This document shows positions 28,133 to 40,827 of a stretch of DNA of 64,000 bases, piece by piece. The stretch comes from Paramecium pentaurelia (Eukaryota > Ciliophora > Oligohymenophorea > Peniculida > Parameciidae). The notes below the pieces were generated by a model. The model ran no database searches. It was not told where the DNA came from and saw nothing but the letters and a program-made list of their open reading frames with translations. The translations under genes were made by a program, and so were the position numbers. The stretch lies in the NCBI GenBank assembly GCA_905183005.1, contig CAJJDO010000161.1:1-64000 (forward strand), read 5' to 3'. The stretch's first letter is position 1, and every line of letters begins with the position of its first letter.

Positions 28133-28420
28133 ATGGGGAACGATCTACAAAGAGTATAATAATTAGGAGATAGTATAAGATAATTGAGAGAAGATATGGA
28201 TGCATTATCTAAAATTGCACCTTAAGTTGAAAAGATGGTAGCATTAGCAGGTACTTTAGAGTCTACAACTAAAAATGTAATTTAATATTTTAAGTATTAG
28301 ATTAATGAGAATATATCTAAAGTAAGTAAGACAGTTTAAGATGTTGAAGATAAATCAAAAAAGGTTAAGGAAATAATGGATAAAATACCTGGTGGCAATA
28401 AAATAAATTAATATTTGTGA
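28133..28420 (+). CDS. Small coiled-coil protein with myristoylation-type N-terminus
   Basis: 95 residues in one exon. It starts MGNDLQRVQQL, with Gly at position 2 and a favourable context for N-myristoylation, followed by amphipathic helices with heptad-like spacing (residues about 5-35 and 55-85) and a short GGNK tail. Helix-only composition suggests a small membrane-tethered coiled-coil; no family recognised. Confidence 0.6.
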
Positions 28421-28623
28421 GAATTTAATATATATTTTCTTAAATAATTAAATAAATTTTTAATATAATTTTATATATTCAAAAAACTTTAATTTCTATT
28501 TAATCTTTAATAATAATATTATTAATGACAGATTATAAAAAAATTTGTGATCTGATTGGATGGAACTTAAATCATTTCTTCGAATTTAAAAAGATTCTCA
28601 CTAATATATAATATATTTAAAAA

Positions 28624-29183
28624 ATGAAATCAATTGGAACATTATTTGTTATCTTAGCAATAGCATCATGTATCTATACACCTGCTGAACGTCAATTCAA
28701 TTAAGAAGCTTTGACTGGAGCCTATAAATATAATAATTTACCAGAACCTTAACATATTTCTAATTGTGGAGATAATGCTACCTAAATTGATCTTTTTAAT
28801 TTTGTTGGTTATATGCTACAAAAAGCTGACAAAGCAAGTCTTGCTTAATTATTAGGATTAAAGAAAGAAGTTGATGATTATTTTAATGTAATTTAATCTA
28901 ACTATGATTTTAGGGACTTCCTGAAGAATATACTAATTGTTTATATGCCGAGCCAGAATTTTTGGAGATTTGTACTATATATGGATTGAAAGAAACTGAT
29001 AAAATGGAATAAATCACTGATAAAATTTATCAATATGCAATTGGACATTTTATTACCACTAAGAAAGAAATTCATTAGGGAAATTTATTATGGAATACAG
29101 ATCACAAATATAATGATGCAGGGTATCTAATTGCTAGTTTTACTAAGAAAGCCTTAGTAACAGGAGTAGAATATGTTGAATGA
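28624..29183 (+). CDS. Small secreted protein, unknown
   Basis: 177 residues with one 26-base intron near 28890-28915. The N-terminus is a clear signal peptide (MKSIGTLFVILAIASC), and no other hydrophobic segment is present. The mature part carries a few Cys (NCGDN, NCLYAEP, EICTIY) consistent with disulphides. No family recognised. It lies convergent with the SPRY-like gene, only about 40 bases away. Confidence 0.7.
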
Positions 29184-29226
29184 TTATTTGAATATTAAAC
29201 CATATAACAATTTATGTGTATAAATT

Positions 29227-29863
29227 TCATAATGTTTCAATTCTAGCTTCTGATACTTTTGCTTCTTTACTATCCCAACCACTGAATAAATATGCAGCAA
29301 ATCTATAATTTCTATTAGGAGGTAATTTGAAGGTTATTGCTTTATTATTCTCTCCAGCTTTTCTAATTGAGAAAACATTTCCATTTCTAAGACATTCAAT
29401 AATTTCCCCCTTTTATACTTCAATACCTAAAGATTTCTTATCAAGATCTTCATCATTAGAGGCAGCAACCACTAAATTTTTAAATAAGTAATTTACATTT
29501 ATCAGAATAAACAATCCACATTCCATGATCTAATCCATAATTACAATTTCCAGAAAAATCAGTTTCTTTTATAATATCGAAATCAACTATACCAATTCCT
29601 ATACTCTAGAATATCTATTAATTTTTTACTGTTTATAATGTGTCACAACATATCTTCACTTTTAATAAGTCTTATTCCTTTGCTTATTCATCCAAAAGAA
29701 CTAAGCCTCCTTCTTCTTGTTCCTCTACAACAGCTAGATTGCCATGTACTTCAATGTATTCACTTTTATAAGTAGAACTAAAGTTTCTTGCTTGTGCTTA
29801 ACTTCCAATTTATTAAAATTATGGATCACCTATAACTGTGTTGGAAGTCTCACAATTACCCAT
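29227..29863 (-). CDS. SPRY/B30.2-like protein with MGNC N-terminus
   Basis: 203 residues with one 25-base intron. It begins MGNCETSN, a context suited to N-myristoylation at Gly2 and palmitoylation at Cys4, so membrane attachment is likely. Residues about 70-190 resemble an SPRY/B30.2 sandwich: IGIGIVDFDI, GLDHGMWIVYSD, then SLGIEVQKGEIIECLRNG and AITFKLPPNRNYRFAAYLFSG, matching the family's 'GDIIGC..D..NG' section. SPRY domains bind other proteins. The match is moderate and by eye. Confidence 0.65.
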
Positions 29864-30181
29864 TATTTTATATAATAAATGAATGAAAATAGTAATCCAT
29901 TTTTATACACTAAATTGTTATTAAAGAATTATTCTTTAATTTCTAAAAACAATTTAATTGGTTTCAGTAATTAAAAATAAAGAAACAAAAAATTGTATTA
30001 ACATTTCCATAATCCAAGTTTCTCTTAAGATATTCATTTGTTAAAAACTATATAATATCTATGTAAAATAGAGAAAAAAAAAAGATAGATAATAAAAATG
30101 GATACTATTATATATATGTATTCATTAATAATAAATTATGATGTAATTATATATGTCAATATCATTTTAAATAATATTTGT
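29864..30181. other. Divergent intergenic region
   Basis: About 320 AT-rich bases separating the starts of the SPRY-like and carboxypeptidase genes. Nothing specific seen; it must hold both promoters. Confidence 0.5.
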
Positions 30182-31612
30182 ATGTAGAAATTTATATTGT
30201 TAACATTCATTACTTTGGGTTTATGTAGATTGAGCTTTAAAGAAGGTCTTTATAATTATAGTGATATATTCAAAAGTGAAGGAACATTTCCTTAAGGAAC
30301 AAAATGCAAAAAGGTTGATGCATAGAAATTAGATCCTTTGTTTGATGATACTCAAGTGATTTATTCAGGATATTTGAGTGTTTATGAAAATAGTAATTCA
30401 GCATTGGGATTTATATTTTATGGAAGTTAGAAAGCAAAATAAGAGAGTGAACTTTAGAATTATCCAACATTAATTTGGTTGAATGGTGGACCTGGATCAT
30501 CTTCATAATTAGGTAATTTTATGGAATTGGGACCATTGTTAATGTAAAGTGATGGTAATTTAAAAAAGAATTTATATGCTTGGAATACAGAATATAATGT
30601 GATTTTCGTTGATCAACCTATTGGTACAGGTTTGGCTTATGTTGAGAAGCAATCTGAAGTACCAACAAATTAAAAATAAATTGGATAACAATTTTTATAT
30701 GCTTTGAATTAATTCTTATTTGGAGCAAAAGGTTGTGTAGAATAATAATAAGTAAGAGGATTGACTTAATCACCTTGGTTTGTATTTGGTGAAAGTTATG
30801 CTGGAAAGTAAATATGGATTTGATTTAGGTATGTTCCAACTATAGCAAAAGCAATCTTGGATTATAATCTTAATGCTTAGAAGAAGATTCCATTGAAAGG
30901 AGTAGGAATAGGTGATCCATTTACAGATCCATATGCTGTAATTGCAGAATATGCAGCATATTCATTTAATTTGGGTTTGATTGATATTTAAGAGAGAATG
31001 TAAGTAGACTCTATATTGGCTTATGGAATGACAGAATTGAATAAAGGTAATACTTTGGCAGCAAGGGATGCTTTTGAAGAATCTTTAGATATTATTATTA
31101 CTTAGAGTGGTGGTATGAATGTGTACAATGTACTTTAATATGGTAATTATGGAGTAATTGAGAAGAAGGTGGAGGATTATTTGAATAACATATAGATAGT
31201 GAATAAATTTGGATTTAGTGAAGATTGGAAATATAAAATTAGTAATGCTGATGATGGTCCAGTATAAAAGGCTTTGAAATATGACTTTATGTTAAGAGAT
31301 GTCGTAGTGACAGTAGAGGAAGTGGTTAAGCAAATTCCATTTTTGATTTATAATGGATAGAATGATCTCATTTGTTCAACTCCAGGAACTTTGAGATGGG
31401 TTTATGATTTGAAATATGAGAAGATTGAGGAATATCGTTAGAAGGATTTTGAGGTATTGAAGATTACAGGAACAGAAAGAATTGTAGGATATCAGAAATC
31501 AGCTGGAAATTTAGAATTAGTATTAATTAATAATGCTGGACATCTTGTGCCTACTGATTAACCTGAAGCATCATTATAAATGGTCACAACATTTGTTAAT
31601 AAACATAAATGA
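30182..31612 (+). CDS. Serine carboxypeptidase (S10 family)
   Basis: 469 residues with one 21-base intron cutting the codon after the catalytic motif (near 30808). A signal peptide (MQKFILLTFITLGLCRLSF) is followed by the S10 landmarks: LIWLNGGPGSSS, FVDQPIGTG, the catalytic Ser in FGESYAGKYVP, the catalytic Asp in YNGQNDLIC, and the catalytic His in NNAGHLVPTDQP. All triad residues are present and length is normal. The enzyme removes C-terminal residues from peptides in lysosomes/phagosomes or outside the cell. The start is chosen at the signal peptide because upstream ATGs are out of frame. Confidence 0.93.
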
Positions 31613-31677
31613 AAATGAGATTGATATAATAACCATATTGAAGGATATATTTATTATTATTAATAAAAAAAATAAAA

Positions 31678-33026
31678 ATGTTTGGATAGGTGGTACATAA
31701 ATTCTAAAGAAACTAAAATCATTTGTTAAGCAAATTCCTTAGGGCTGGAAATAGGTAATTATATAAATGGAATGTAGATCCAATCCATTTGAGAATACAT
31801 TGACCATACTTGAAGACCCTGCTAAACATAGAAAACTATATCTTATTGGATCAACACATGCTTCTACTATGTTGGCCTACAGAACATAAAAATTGATTAA
31901 TGAAGTAAAACCAGATAGTGTTTATGTGTAAACAAATGAAGAATGGTGGAATATTGTTAAAAATATTGAAGGAGTCACATCTCAATCAGAATTGAATGTC
32001 TATAATGATGTATTAAGAGGGGCTTATAAATGGGAATTGGAATCTGGAGTCAGAAATTTCAGAAATACAGTCTTTTGGGCAAGACTTTACTCATGGTTAG
32101 GTTTAATGTAATTTTTGAAAGGTAAATAATATCTATTAATAATTAATTTTAGCATTCAATAGTGATTTCCATCCATTCATTCCAGGCTTAGAAGTCAAAT
32201 ATGCTATTGAATAAGCTCGTGCTTAAGGTGCTAATGTTATCTTTGGTGGTTTAGAAATCTCTAATGATGATCTATTGTCATTAAAAGTATATAATCTTTT
32301 ATATATATTTTAGACTGAACCAAGATTTGATCCATTAAGTGTTTCTTTGAATTTCCTTAAACTTCTTAGTCAAATCAGATGGAGAAGAGAAAGATAAGAT
32401 TTAGCCTTTTAATTGGCAGTACTTGGAGGAGAATAATTTGCTGAATCAATTGATAAATATAGAGCTTCTTGGTTTGTTAAACTTTTTGAGAAATTGAGTC
32501 CTCATTAAAAGAAAATATTGATTGATAGAAAGGATATTGAAATTTTTGAAACTCTTTATAGACATACTCCAGGAAAAACAATTGTAGCAGTTGTTAATCA
32601 ATGGCATACTATGGGTATTGAATCTCATTGGAGACATACTACTAAGACTTAAATTAATACTGAGCCTATTAATCCAATTGGAGATATGGATTTGGAAGCT
32701 CTTAATGAAGATTTAGTGGTGAATGACTTTTTAAGATAATTCACTTCAAGACTTACTAAAAGTGAACCAGCATCTACAAGAGCATATATCACTTAATATT
32801 ATAAGGATGTATTCGAATATGAAAGATGTAATATTTATAAATTTATTAATTAATTATAGTCAGACATGTTGAATTTGATGGTCATAGTGATCCTCATTAA
32901 TTCCATGGAGGTAGTCCATTTGAAGGAGGTTATTAACATCATCATCCATAATTACCTGCAGATGTAAGAAAGTAAATTGAAGAAAATTGGAAGAAATAAT
33001 ATGCCCATCATCATGAACACCATTGA
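31678..33026 (+). CDS. TraB-domain protein
   Basis: 411 residues, four introns (23, 31, 27 and 32 bases). The TraB/PrgY pattern is visible: KLYLIGSTHASTMLAYRTQK, then INEVKPDSVYVQ, and near the C-terminal third TIVAVVNQWHTMGIESHW, matching the family's opening Gly-x-x-His and the later His-x-x-Gly-Ile motif. Eukaryotic relatives act at mitochondria or the outer organelle membrane; catalytic chemistry is not established. The N-terminus is basic (MFGQVVHKFQRNQNHLL), compatible with a mitochondrial presequence. The last 40 residues are unusually His-rich (HHHP..., AHHHEHH), a possible metal-binding tail. Confidence 0.75.
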
Positions 33027-33169
33027 AATAATATTATTCATAAATAAAATAAAAACAATATTTTGGTCATGATGATTGAGTTGTCTGTTAGTTATAATTC
33101 AAATTTCAATTTCTTTTTAGCAATTGAAAAACGGAATAAATTGTTCGTTTTTATTTAATATTTAATTAA

Positions 33170-34278
33170 ATGAAAACCATTTTTGTTCTGGTATTAGTGA
33201 TTGTTCTAGCAAGCAGTTTGAAATCCACTTTCAGATAAACACCATAAAAATTGTAAACAGAACTATAAAAATCAAATTATGGAAAAGCCCTCTTACATTT
33301 ACTTGAATTACATTCAATGGCTGGAGGAGCTGTAAGTGAATTAGTTGATGCCATCGAAGAATTAGATAATGATTTAATTGATGGACTTTAATTATTAGAA
33401 TTCAATTTCCAATAAAGAACAAATCAACATAATGCTTTAGTTGTTTAATTGAATTAATAAATGAATGATGCCTAAATTGATATTAGTAGATCAGAAGATG
33501 TAATTGAAAATTTATTGATTCCAAGAAGAGAATAATTAGAAAACAGAATTGCAAATCTTGAAGAATATTAAGAAATTAATAGAAAAAACTATGATGAAGA
33601 AGTCTTAATAAGAGAATAAGAACATGAAGCATTTGAAGCTTAAATTGCTGAATTAATTGATGCAACAGTTGCAGTTGATGATGCTCTTGCACTTTTATAA
33701 ACTTTGAGCAATCCTTCATTAGCTTAAGTTAAGAAATTCTAAAATTCACTTAAGAAAATTGAATAAAGTATTAAACCAAGATCAAAAATGGCACCATTTT
33801 TAAAGGCTCTTCTTACATTAGCATCAAATTAAAACTTTTCAGATTAAGGTATTATTGGTTAAATTGTTAATGCTTTGAATGAATTTAGAAATGCTATTGT
33901 TGATAGTATTAATGATTAAACACTTGTTGAAGCTAATGCAGTTGAAGAATATGAAGAAAGATTAGATTAATTAGATCATGAATTTGCTGAATTCCAAAGA
34001 TAAATCAATGCTGTCAATGTAGATTTGACTGCCACTAATAGTAATTTAATATCTATACTATTTCAATAGACAAGATTGATTAAGTCACTGAGTTCCTTAA
34101 CCAAAGAGTCGCTGATTTGAAACAATATGAAGCAGAATTATAATTAGAAAATGACAATTATGCTGATGAAACTCAAATTTACAATGATACCAAAAATGAA
34201 TTCACTAGAGAATAATAAATCACTGAATAAGCTTTGGCTTTGGTCTAATCAGTCGATTTTAGTCATATTCAAGTTTGA
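33170..34278 (+). CDS. Trichocyst matrix protein (TMP family)
   Basis: 359 residues with one 29-base intron. A signal peptide (MKTIFVLVLVIVLASS) precedes a long, almost entirely helical and acidic protein with heptad repeats, and the family-typical opening around ALLHLLELHSMAGGAV. In Paramecium such proproteins are cleaved and packed as the crystalline core that expands when trichocysts discharge. Two halves can be seen, residues about 45-200 and 215-355, joined by a Pro/Lys/Ser segment (IKPRSKMAPFLKALLTLAS) that restarts with a motif similar to the N-terminal one, the usual place for proprotein cleavage. Family assignment by composition, order and motif rather than alignment. Confidence 0.82.
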
Positions 34279-34352
34279 GTATTAATAATAATCGACCTAT
34301 ACAAAAATTAATCATTTAATTATAATTTATTTGTGAAGAAAAGAATTTAAAA

Positions 34353-37300
34353 ATGGAATAATTCAATCTATAAGATATCTTATCATGTACAAATCTAAGG
34401 AAACAATATACTTAACTAAATAATGTGATTAATCAATATGATTCTACTTATATACTCAAATTAAAAAAAGTAATATATTTCATTCTATCCTCTCAAAGAC
34501 TTTATTATATGACTTATTCAATTCTTGTTTTGATGAAAGTTTATTGATTGGAGGTCAAGTCTTATAGAAGTTGCTTACAAAACTATATAATGAATAAGGA
34601 TAAGAAGACAAAAAGAATATAGACTTATTCAATCAAAGATTGTAATAATTTGTATAGATTTTTGTTGATGATTACATCCAAAGTGTCAAATAGAATTAAC
34701 ACAATTACAATCTCAATTATTCATAATAAATTAATAGAATATTAGCAGATGTCAAAATAGAATCAATTCAATACATAATTGATCACATTATAAAGTAAGA
34801 TCAAGACTTTTATTAATACAAACATAAAGTATGGGCTGTTGCTTCATTACTTAAATTTGCTAAATCTGAATAGTATATTACAGTGACTGAATAGGGCATA
34901 ATTTATAAAAATGGTATCAAATTGAATTTGGATATCTAAATAATTTAGAAGTGGATGTATAATATTGATAGAGCAATCTAATTTGAAGCTTTTCAAATAT
35001 TTGCTTTGAACAACAAAAAAGCTGCAAAACCTACATAAATTGAATTAGATTCAACTATACTATTTATAAAATATGTTATTAAAACATCATATCCAAATTT
35101 TAAGAAGAATTATCTATCAAAAATTAAGTTTTTTATTGAAAGAATTAGAATAAGCTATTAAAAAGAATTAAAATATTTGGATTCAGGTAAATCAAAAGAT
35201 ACAACTATAATTTAACCAATTATTATATTCACACAATCAATTCTAGATATCCTATATTCCCAATTAATACCTGAGTGTTGTTATGAAGTTTCAAGTCCTT
35301 GCTTAGAAATATTGAAGATGATATATATGTATTTAGGTACTATTGAAAAAATAGAACCAAAAAAAGGTGAATTTTATCAAAAAACATAATTTTTATTTAA
35401 TTACTGTTTTGAATAAGCTTATGGAAACACAAAAGTTGAATAATTAATCATTTAATGTAGTAGTAATTGGGAATCTTCAAGAACTTTAGCTTATGAAATA
35501 TTACTATTACTTCCAAATGAAATTTAATTCTTTAATGAATAGAAAGCTAAAGAACTCTATAAGATAGCAACTTCTTATATAGGTAATCCAATTATAAAAT
35601 ATTATGAAAGTGGTTCACTCTTATTATCATTATTATTAAAGAAATATGCATATATCTTATATCCAACTTAAAATGCAGAGATAGAATTTTTAAATTATTT
35701 AATTAATGAATTATAATAGAAATTTAATACTTTTAAGTAGGTATTCTCTAATGATATTACTTAATTACAATAAACACTTATTCATGGATATGTTTCAACC
35801 TTCTGGATTATATTATAAAGAAATAATATTCATTTATTAGAAGATAAGGAATAACTTAAATTATTCTTTGTAAAATTACTTGAATTATTAAAAGACATAA
35901 TTGAATTTGCTACTTAAGTAAGTTCAGAGAATGTTTGTACATGGATAATTGATGGCAAATAAACATAACATTAACCTTATCAAGTTGATTGCAGAGGACA
36001 TTTCTATCAGACTGAGTTTGTTTAGAATGTATAAAAGATTCTTTAGGGCAATACATTGATTGAATCATTAGATGAATAAACTACAGATTAAGGATCTGAG
36101 AATATATTGGTAGTATCTTTCTTTTTGATTACAAAAGAATCTGGAGTTTTCTTTTAGGAATTAGCAAAAGTGATTGATTAAATGTAAGATAATTTAATAC
36201 CTAATGATTTATTAAAGAGAGTTACTTATCAATTTTTCCATGCTTTATTGAATATTAAACATTTAGGTTCTATTGATAGAATTGCATAAGGATTATATGA
36301 ATTATGTAAAACTATGGGTGTGAATAAAAATTCATAATTACCTGGATTAGTAAATGAATTGATAGATAAATTGGTTGAAGCCTTTGATTAAAATCAATTA
36401 AAAAATGTATTTAGAAGATCAGCAGGTTTACCACATTTGGTGTGTTGTTTATTAAGATCTTGTTAAAGTAAGGATAAGTAGACTGAAAAAGTTGTAAAGA
36501 TATTATTGAAATTTGCTAAAGGTGGTTAAATAGAGATGAGAATTCATGCACTTAATGTAATCAGAAAATTATTTATGGAAGCTTGGTTAAGATAAGATCT
36601 TGATTAATTTATATCAGAGGCTTATATGTTAGCCATTGATGGTTTTAGTTATGATGATTGGAGTGTAAGAAATTCATCTTTAATGTTATTTTCAGCTTTG
36701 GCATCAAGAACATTAGGGAAAAATACTTAAAATGTAGAATAAATTTCTTAGAAATTGACATTAATAGAATTCTTTAATAAATCACCTTAATTAGTATAAT
36801 ACTTTTAAAATAAAATAAATGATTACAATGATTAATAATTATATCCTAGTTTATATCCTATAGCATTATTATTATCAAGATTGGCTCCAATGGAAGGTAA
36901 ATTTATTAGAAAGGTATATACAGAAATATAGACATAAGATTAATTTGATTAAAAATAATTAGATTTATTATTACCATCATTAATAAATTGTTTAAAGAAT
37001 AAGAATTATTTAGGTAGATTGATATTATCAAAGGCTATTTTACCATTCCTTTAATTTTAACAAATAACATCATATGTTGTTAAACTCTTAAATGAATTAA
37101 TAGATAGTAAGACTATAAAATAGAATCATAATAATGCTCATGGTATATTACTTTTGTGTCATTAATTAATTAAAGATTATTATAATATCAAGATGGAAAC
37201 ATTAGATTAATATGAGAATGATTAAATAGAATAATTGAAACAAAGTGAAAAGACTTTAATTTAAGAAATTCATAATAAAAGATTTATCATTAATGAAATC

Positions 37301-38707
37301 AAATGTCCACCTGTATTATCTGTTTATTATTAAGTCTTAAATATCATAATTAAGAATAATAAATAAGAAGATTGTGTTTTATTTTTAGATTGTTATTAAA
37401 TTACAAAGAATATAGTTGATCAATAATATTTCAATTAAAAAACATTTTAAATATAATAAGATATGGGTCATAGTCTATTAAGAAAGAAATAGATATCATT
37501 TTTAGTTAAATTGGATAATTTGAATAAAAGTCATTCATATTTAGAATAATTAATAAAGAATTAAGTTTAAAAATATATATAATAAAAAGAACTCTTAGAA
37601 ATTGATGATTTAGAAGTGTTATAATAATTGTATAAATAATATAATAATATAATAAAGAAAAATAAAAAAATAGAAGATTCTAATATAGAAATTGCACAAT
37701 TAACTTATCAATTATTAGAAGTGATTGAAACACCATATTTCAGTTAATGTTTAAAATAATGCTTAAGATTTTTACTTATTATTAGTAAATTAACTATATT
37801 GAATCATAATTAAATAATATTAGATAAAATTAATAAGAGATTTATAAATGATTCAGGTATAATGAAACATCTTATTAAACTTTATGGTTATGTTATGTTA
37901 TATAAATAAGATTTTTTAGATCAATTTTTGAAAATGTGTGAATTATATTCACATAGTAATAATATAGATGATTTAAGAATTGCAGTAATTAAAAGTATAT
38001 GTATAGCAATGCCAAATTTAATTAATTTGAATACTCTAAGATTATCTTTGATTTATTTAAGATTACTTCAAGATGAATTACCAGAAATAAGAAATAAGAT
38101 AAGTAAATAAATATGTATTCATTTGTTGAATAATATAAATAAAAATACTACTGAATTATATAACAATGAATATATATTGCATAATTTTTACAAATTTATA
38201 GTGTAAAAATAAATAACAAAAGATAACCAAATAGAAATTATCAATATTTTAATTACATAATTGATGGATAGTGAATATTATATGATTAAAAGATAAAATC
38301 ATTAGTCTAAAAGGATATTCTAATATGAAAAAAGCAACAAATATATAAGTGAATTAAAAGGCAGAAAATTAGCTTATGACTTTTTAGTATATTGTGTTAA
38401 TTAGAAGATATTAGATTAAGAATTAGTTATTCAAGAATTAAATGAGTATGAGATTAGACATTAAAATACTGCATTAATGGAATATAAATTAAATGAGAAT
38501 CAGATTAAAAATTATATAAACAATTTAACAGAGAGAGATGATTATATATATGAGAATATGTGTAGATTAACAATATTTGAAGAATTGTAAACTAAATTTA
38601 ATTCTAATCAGTAAATATTTTTATTTAATATTTTTAGTAAACCATATGAATTATATAATAAATATAATTTAAAGAGAGTGGAGTTTTCATTTTAGTAATT
38701 TGATTGA
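34353..38707 (+). CDS. THADA/Trm732 homologue (DUF2428)
   Basis: 1,441 residues, one 29-base intron at 34470-34498. The helical-repeat protein carries the DUF2428 core: RRSAGLPHLVCCLL near residue 680, DWSVRNSSLMLFSALASR near 760, and NAHGILLLCHQLIKD further on, in the right order. In yeast the family member Trm732 partners the methyltransferase Trm7 for 2'-O-methylation of position 32 in the tRNA anticodon loop; the animal protein is THADA. Function here is inferred from the family. Length is close to yeast Trm732. The C-terminal third is Gln/Lys-rich. Confidence 0.85.
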
Positions 38708-38757
38708 TTAATTCTATATATATATATATATAATATAAAATAGTTACATATCATAAA

Positions 38758-40738
38758 TCATTAACCTAATAATTTAAAATGATGTCTATGTTTTTTGTAG
38801 AAATTATTCATATATTCATTATATCTCATTTCATCAATCATACCTTAATTCAATCCTGTCAAAAGTACTTCTCTTTATGAACCTATAATATATATATATA
38901 AATTACTAATAAGAGCTTATATCATTAAACTTAATTTATCTATGGCTTCATCATCAAAAACACTAACATATCTAAAACTAAGTACAATATAATCTCTTTC
39001 TGGTAATTATTTAATTTAAGCAATATGATTCTATAAATATTAAAAATGATTATACTTTAACATTGATATAATTGATAGCTCCATTAAATCTATAAATAGC
39101 AAAAGATCCTTTAAATGTATTTGTATTTGGAAAATCATCTTCAATACCTAAAGTGTCATTTCTCAATTACAAATCAGCTCCATCCTATTATTTAACACAA
39201 CTTCGTTTAATTAATGAGTTTTTCTTAATTTAATAAATAGAAATTAAATATTTACTTGAACTTCATCTGAACTAACTATTATTTCAGAAGCAGCTGCACT
39301 CATTTTTTCAGCAAATTACAACATTGCATACATACTTCCTATCATAGTACTTTCAATAGGTCCATAATATATACAAATTATTGATATTGTAATTTATTTA
39401 ACTAAAATTAATCTTCTTTTTGTTCTCCATAACATTTCTAAATAGGGCCAAGTTGGACACATATATGCTGAATATAATAATATGCCACTAACAAAATAAA
39501 GTGGAATTTATAGAAAATATCTACTGAATAATCCATAAAAAAGAATGACAGAAAGTCCATTTAGTATTGATGACCATCTATTCATATTTCTAACTCTAAT
39601 ATTCAAAATTATTAATCTAATAGATGCACAACATGGGATACTATTGAAAATTCCTGCACAAATATTAGTTAAAGAGACACATAAGATTTCTTTATCATGA
39701 TCACATTTTACTCCTGTGAAATATTCAGCACCTTTTGCACATAATAAATTTTAAACAGTAATGTAAAATGTCATTTTAATAGCATAAACAAATAAAAATA
39801 TAAGTGTCCACATATCTGGCTAGAAATGAGGACCACCACTTTCAATAAATGATATTCTTAAACTTACATCACCATAAACATTCTTTAAACACTTTTCTGT
39901 TGGATAAAGTATACCAACCATCAAACCAGTTAAACATACTAATACAATTAGAGGTAGATCTTTATTTATCTTCCAACCAAAGTAGAGTATAAGGAATATA
40001 AATATTGATGCTCCAAAATAATATAGATCACCTCTTCTAAAGAATTCTAATTTATCTAGTTTAATTTACCTTGATACATTTCAAATCTATCATGATATAC
40101 TTAAAATCCTCTATTTGAATGCATATCACTTAATCCAAAAGCATAATCTATGTAACCATTTCCAATTAAAAATAGTAATCCCAAATAATATCCTTCTATT
40201 ACATAATTTGGCATGAAATCTATTAAATGATGCCATTTCATATGACTTAGAATGTATATTTATAATCCAACCATTATGGTTACCCAGGGAACTGCTTCAT
40301 ATCCATATTGTTATACAATATAATAATTGAATCCTGCTGCAACCCAAGTAGGTGCATATATTGAATGATTACCTTTGGATATTGTATTATTATTATACTT
40401 CCACTAAAAAATCCATTAATTAATCCTCCAATCAATGCAGATGTATAGGCAGCAGAAGGATTACCTCCAGTATTATTACCAGCATTTAAAATAAATGGCA
40501 TATTCATCATTGCTTAAGTCATACCACTCTTCCAATTCTCTCTAATGAAAAAGAGTGCTGTATTAACATTATGAACAGATAGATGGCTAATTCTAGAAAA
40601 TGCATTTTTTATTGATAATTTAGTTTGATTAATTGATCCTTTTATTTGACTATCATGTTGATTTGATAATTTCTATTCGTTTCCATCTAATACTGGCATT
40701 TCTTATTCCATTAATGGAATTTTATGATCAGCATTCAT
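38758..40738 (-). CDS. SulP-family anion transporter with STAS domain
   Basis: 616 residues with five introns (26, 23, 32, 25 and 24 bases). The SulP order is seen: a cytosolic N-terminus, paired helices with GGLINGFFSGSNHSIYAPTW (the family's small-residue anion-binding segment), DFMPNYVIEGYYLGLLFLIG, many further helices, and a C-terminal STAS domain from about residue 525 (GSFAIYRFNGAINYINVK ... VLSFRYVSVFDDEA). Family members move sulfate, bicarbonate, oxalate or chloride across membranes; substrate cannot be read. The initial ATG (MNADHKIPLME) lies about 90 bases from the divergent start of the pentaspan gene. Confidence 0.85.
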
Positions 40739-40827
40739 ATATTTATATTATAAATTAATAATCATATCAAACAATCCTTCATTAATTTAACAATAATAAT
40801 TTAATTTAAATTATATTTTATACATTA
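40739..40827. promoter_or_regulatory. Short shared divergent promoter region
   Basis: Only 89 bases, almost pure A+T, separate the start codons of the SulP gene (-) and the pentaspan gene (+). Both promoters and 5' leaders must fit here, so joint regulation is plausible. No individual motif identified. Confidence 0.55.

Noticed and set aside
38710..38900. (TA)n runs as possible telomere or origin sequence
   Set aside because: Simple AT microsatellites common throughout; no C4A2/C3A3-type telomeric repeat is present anywhere in the window.
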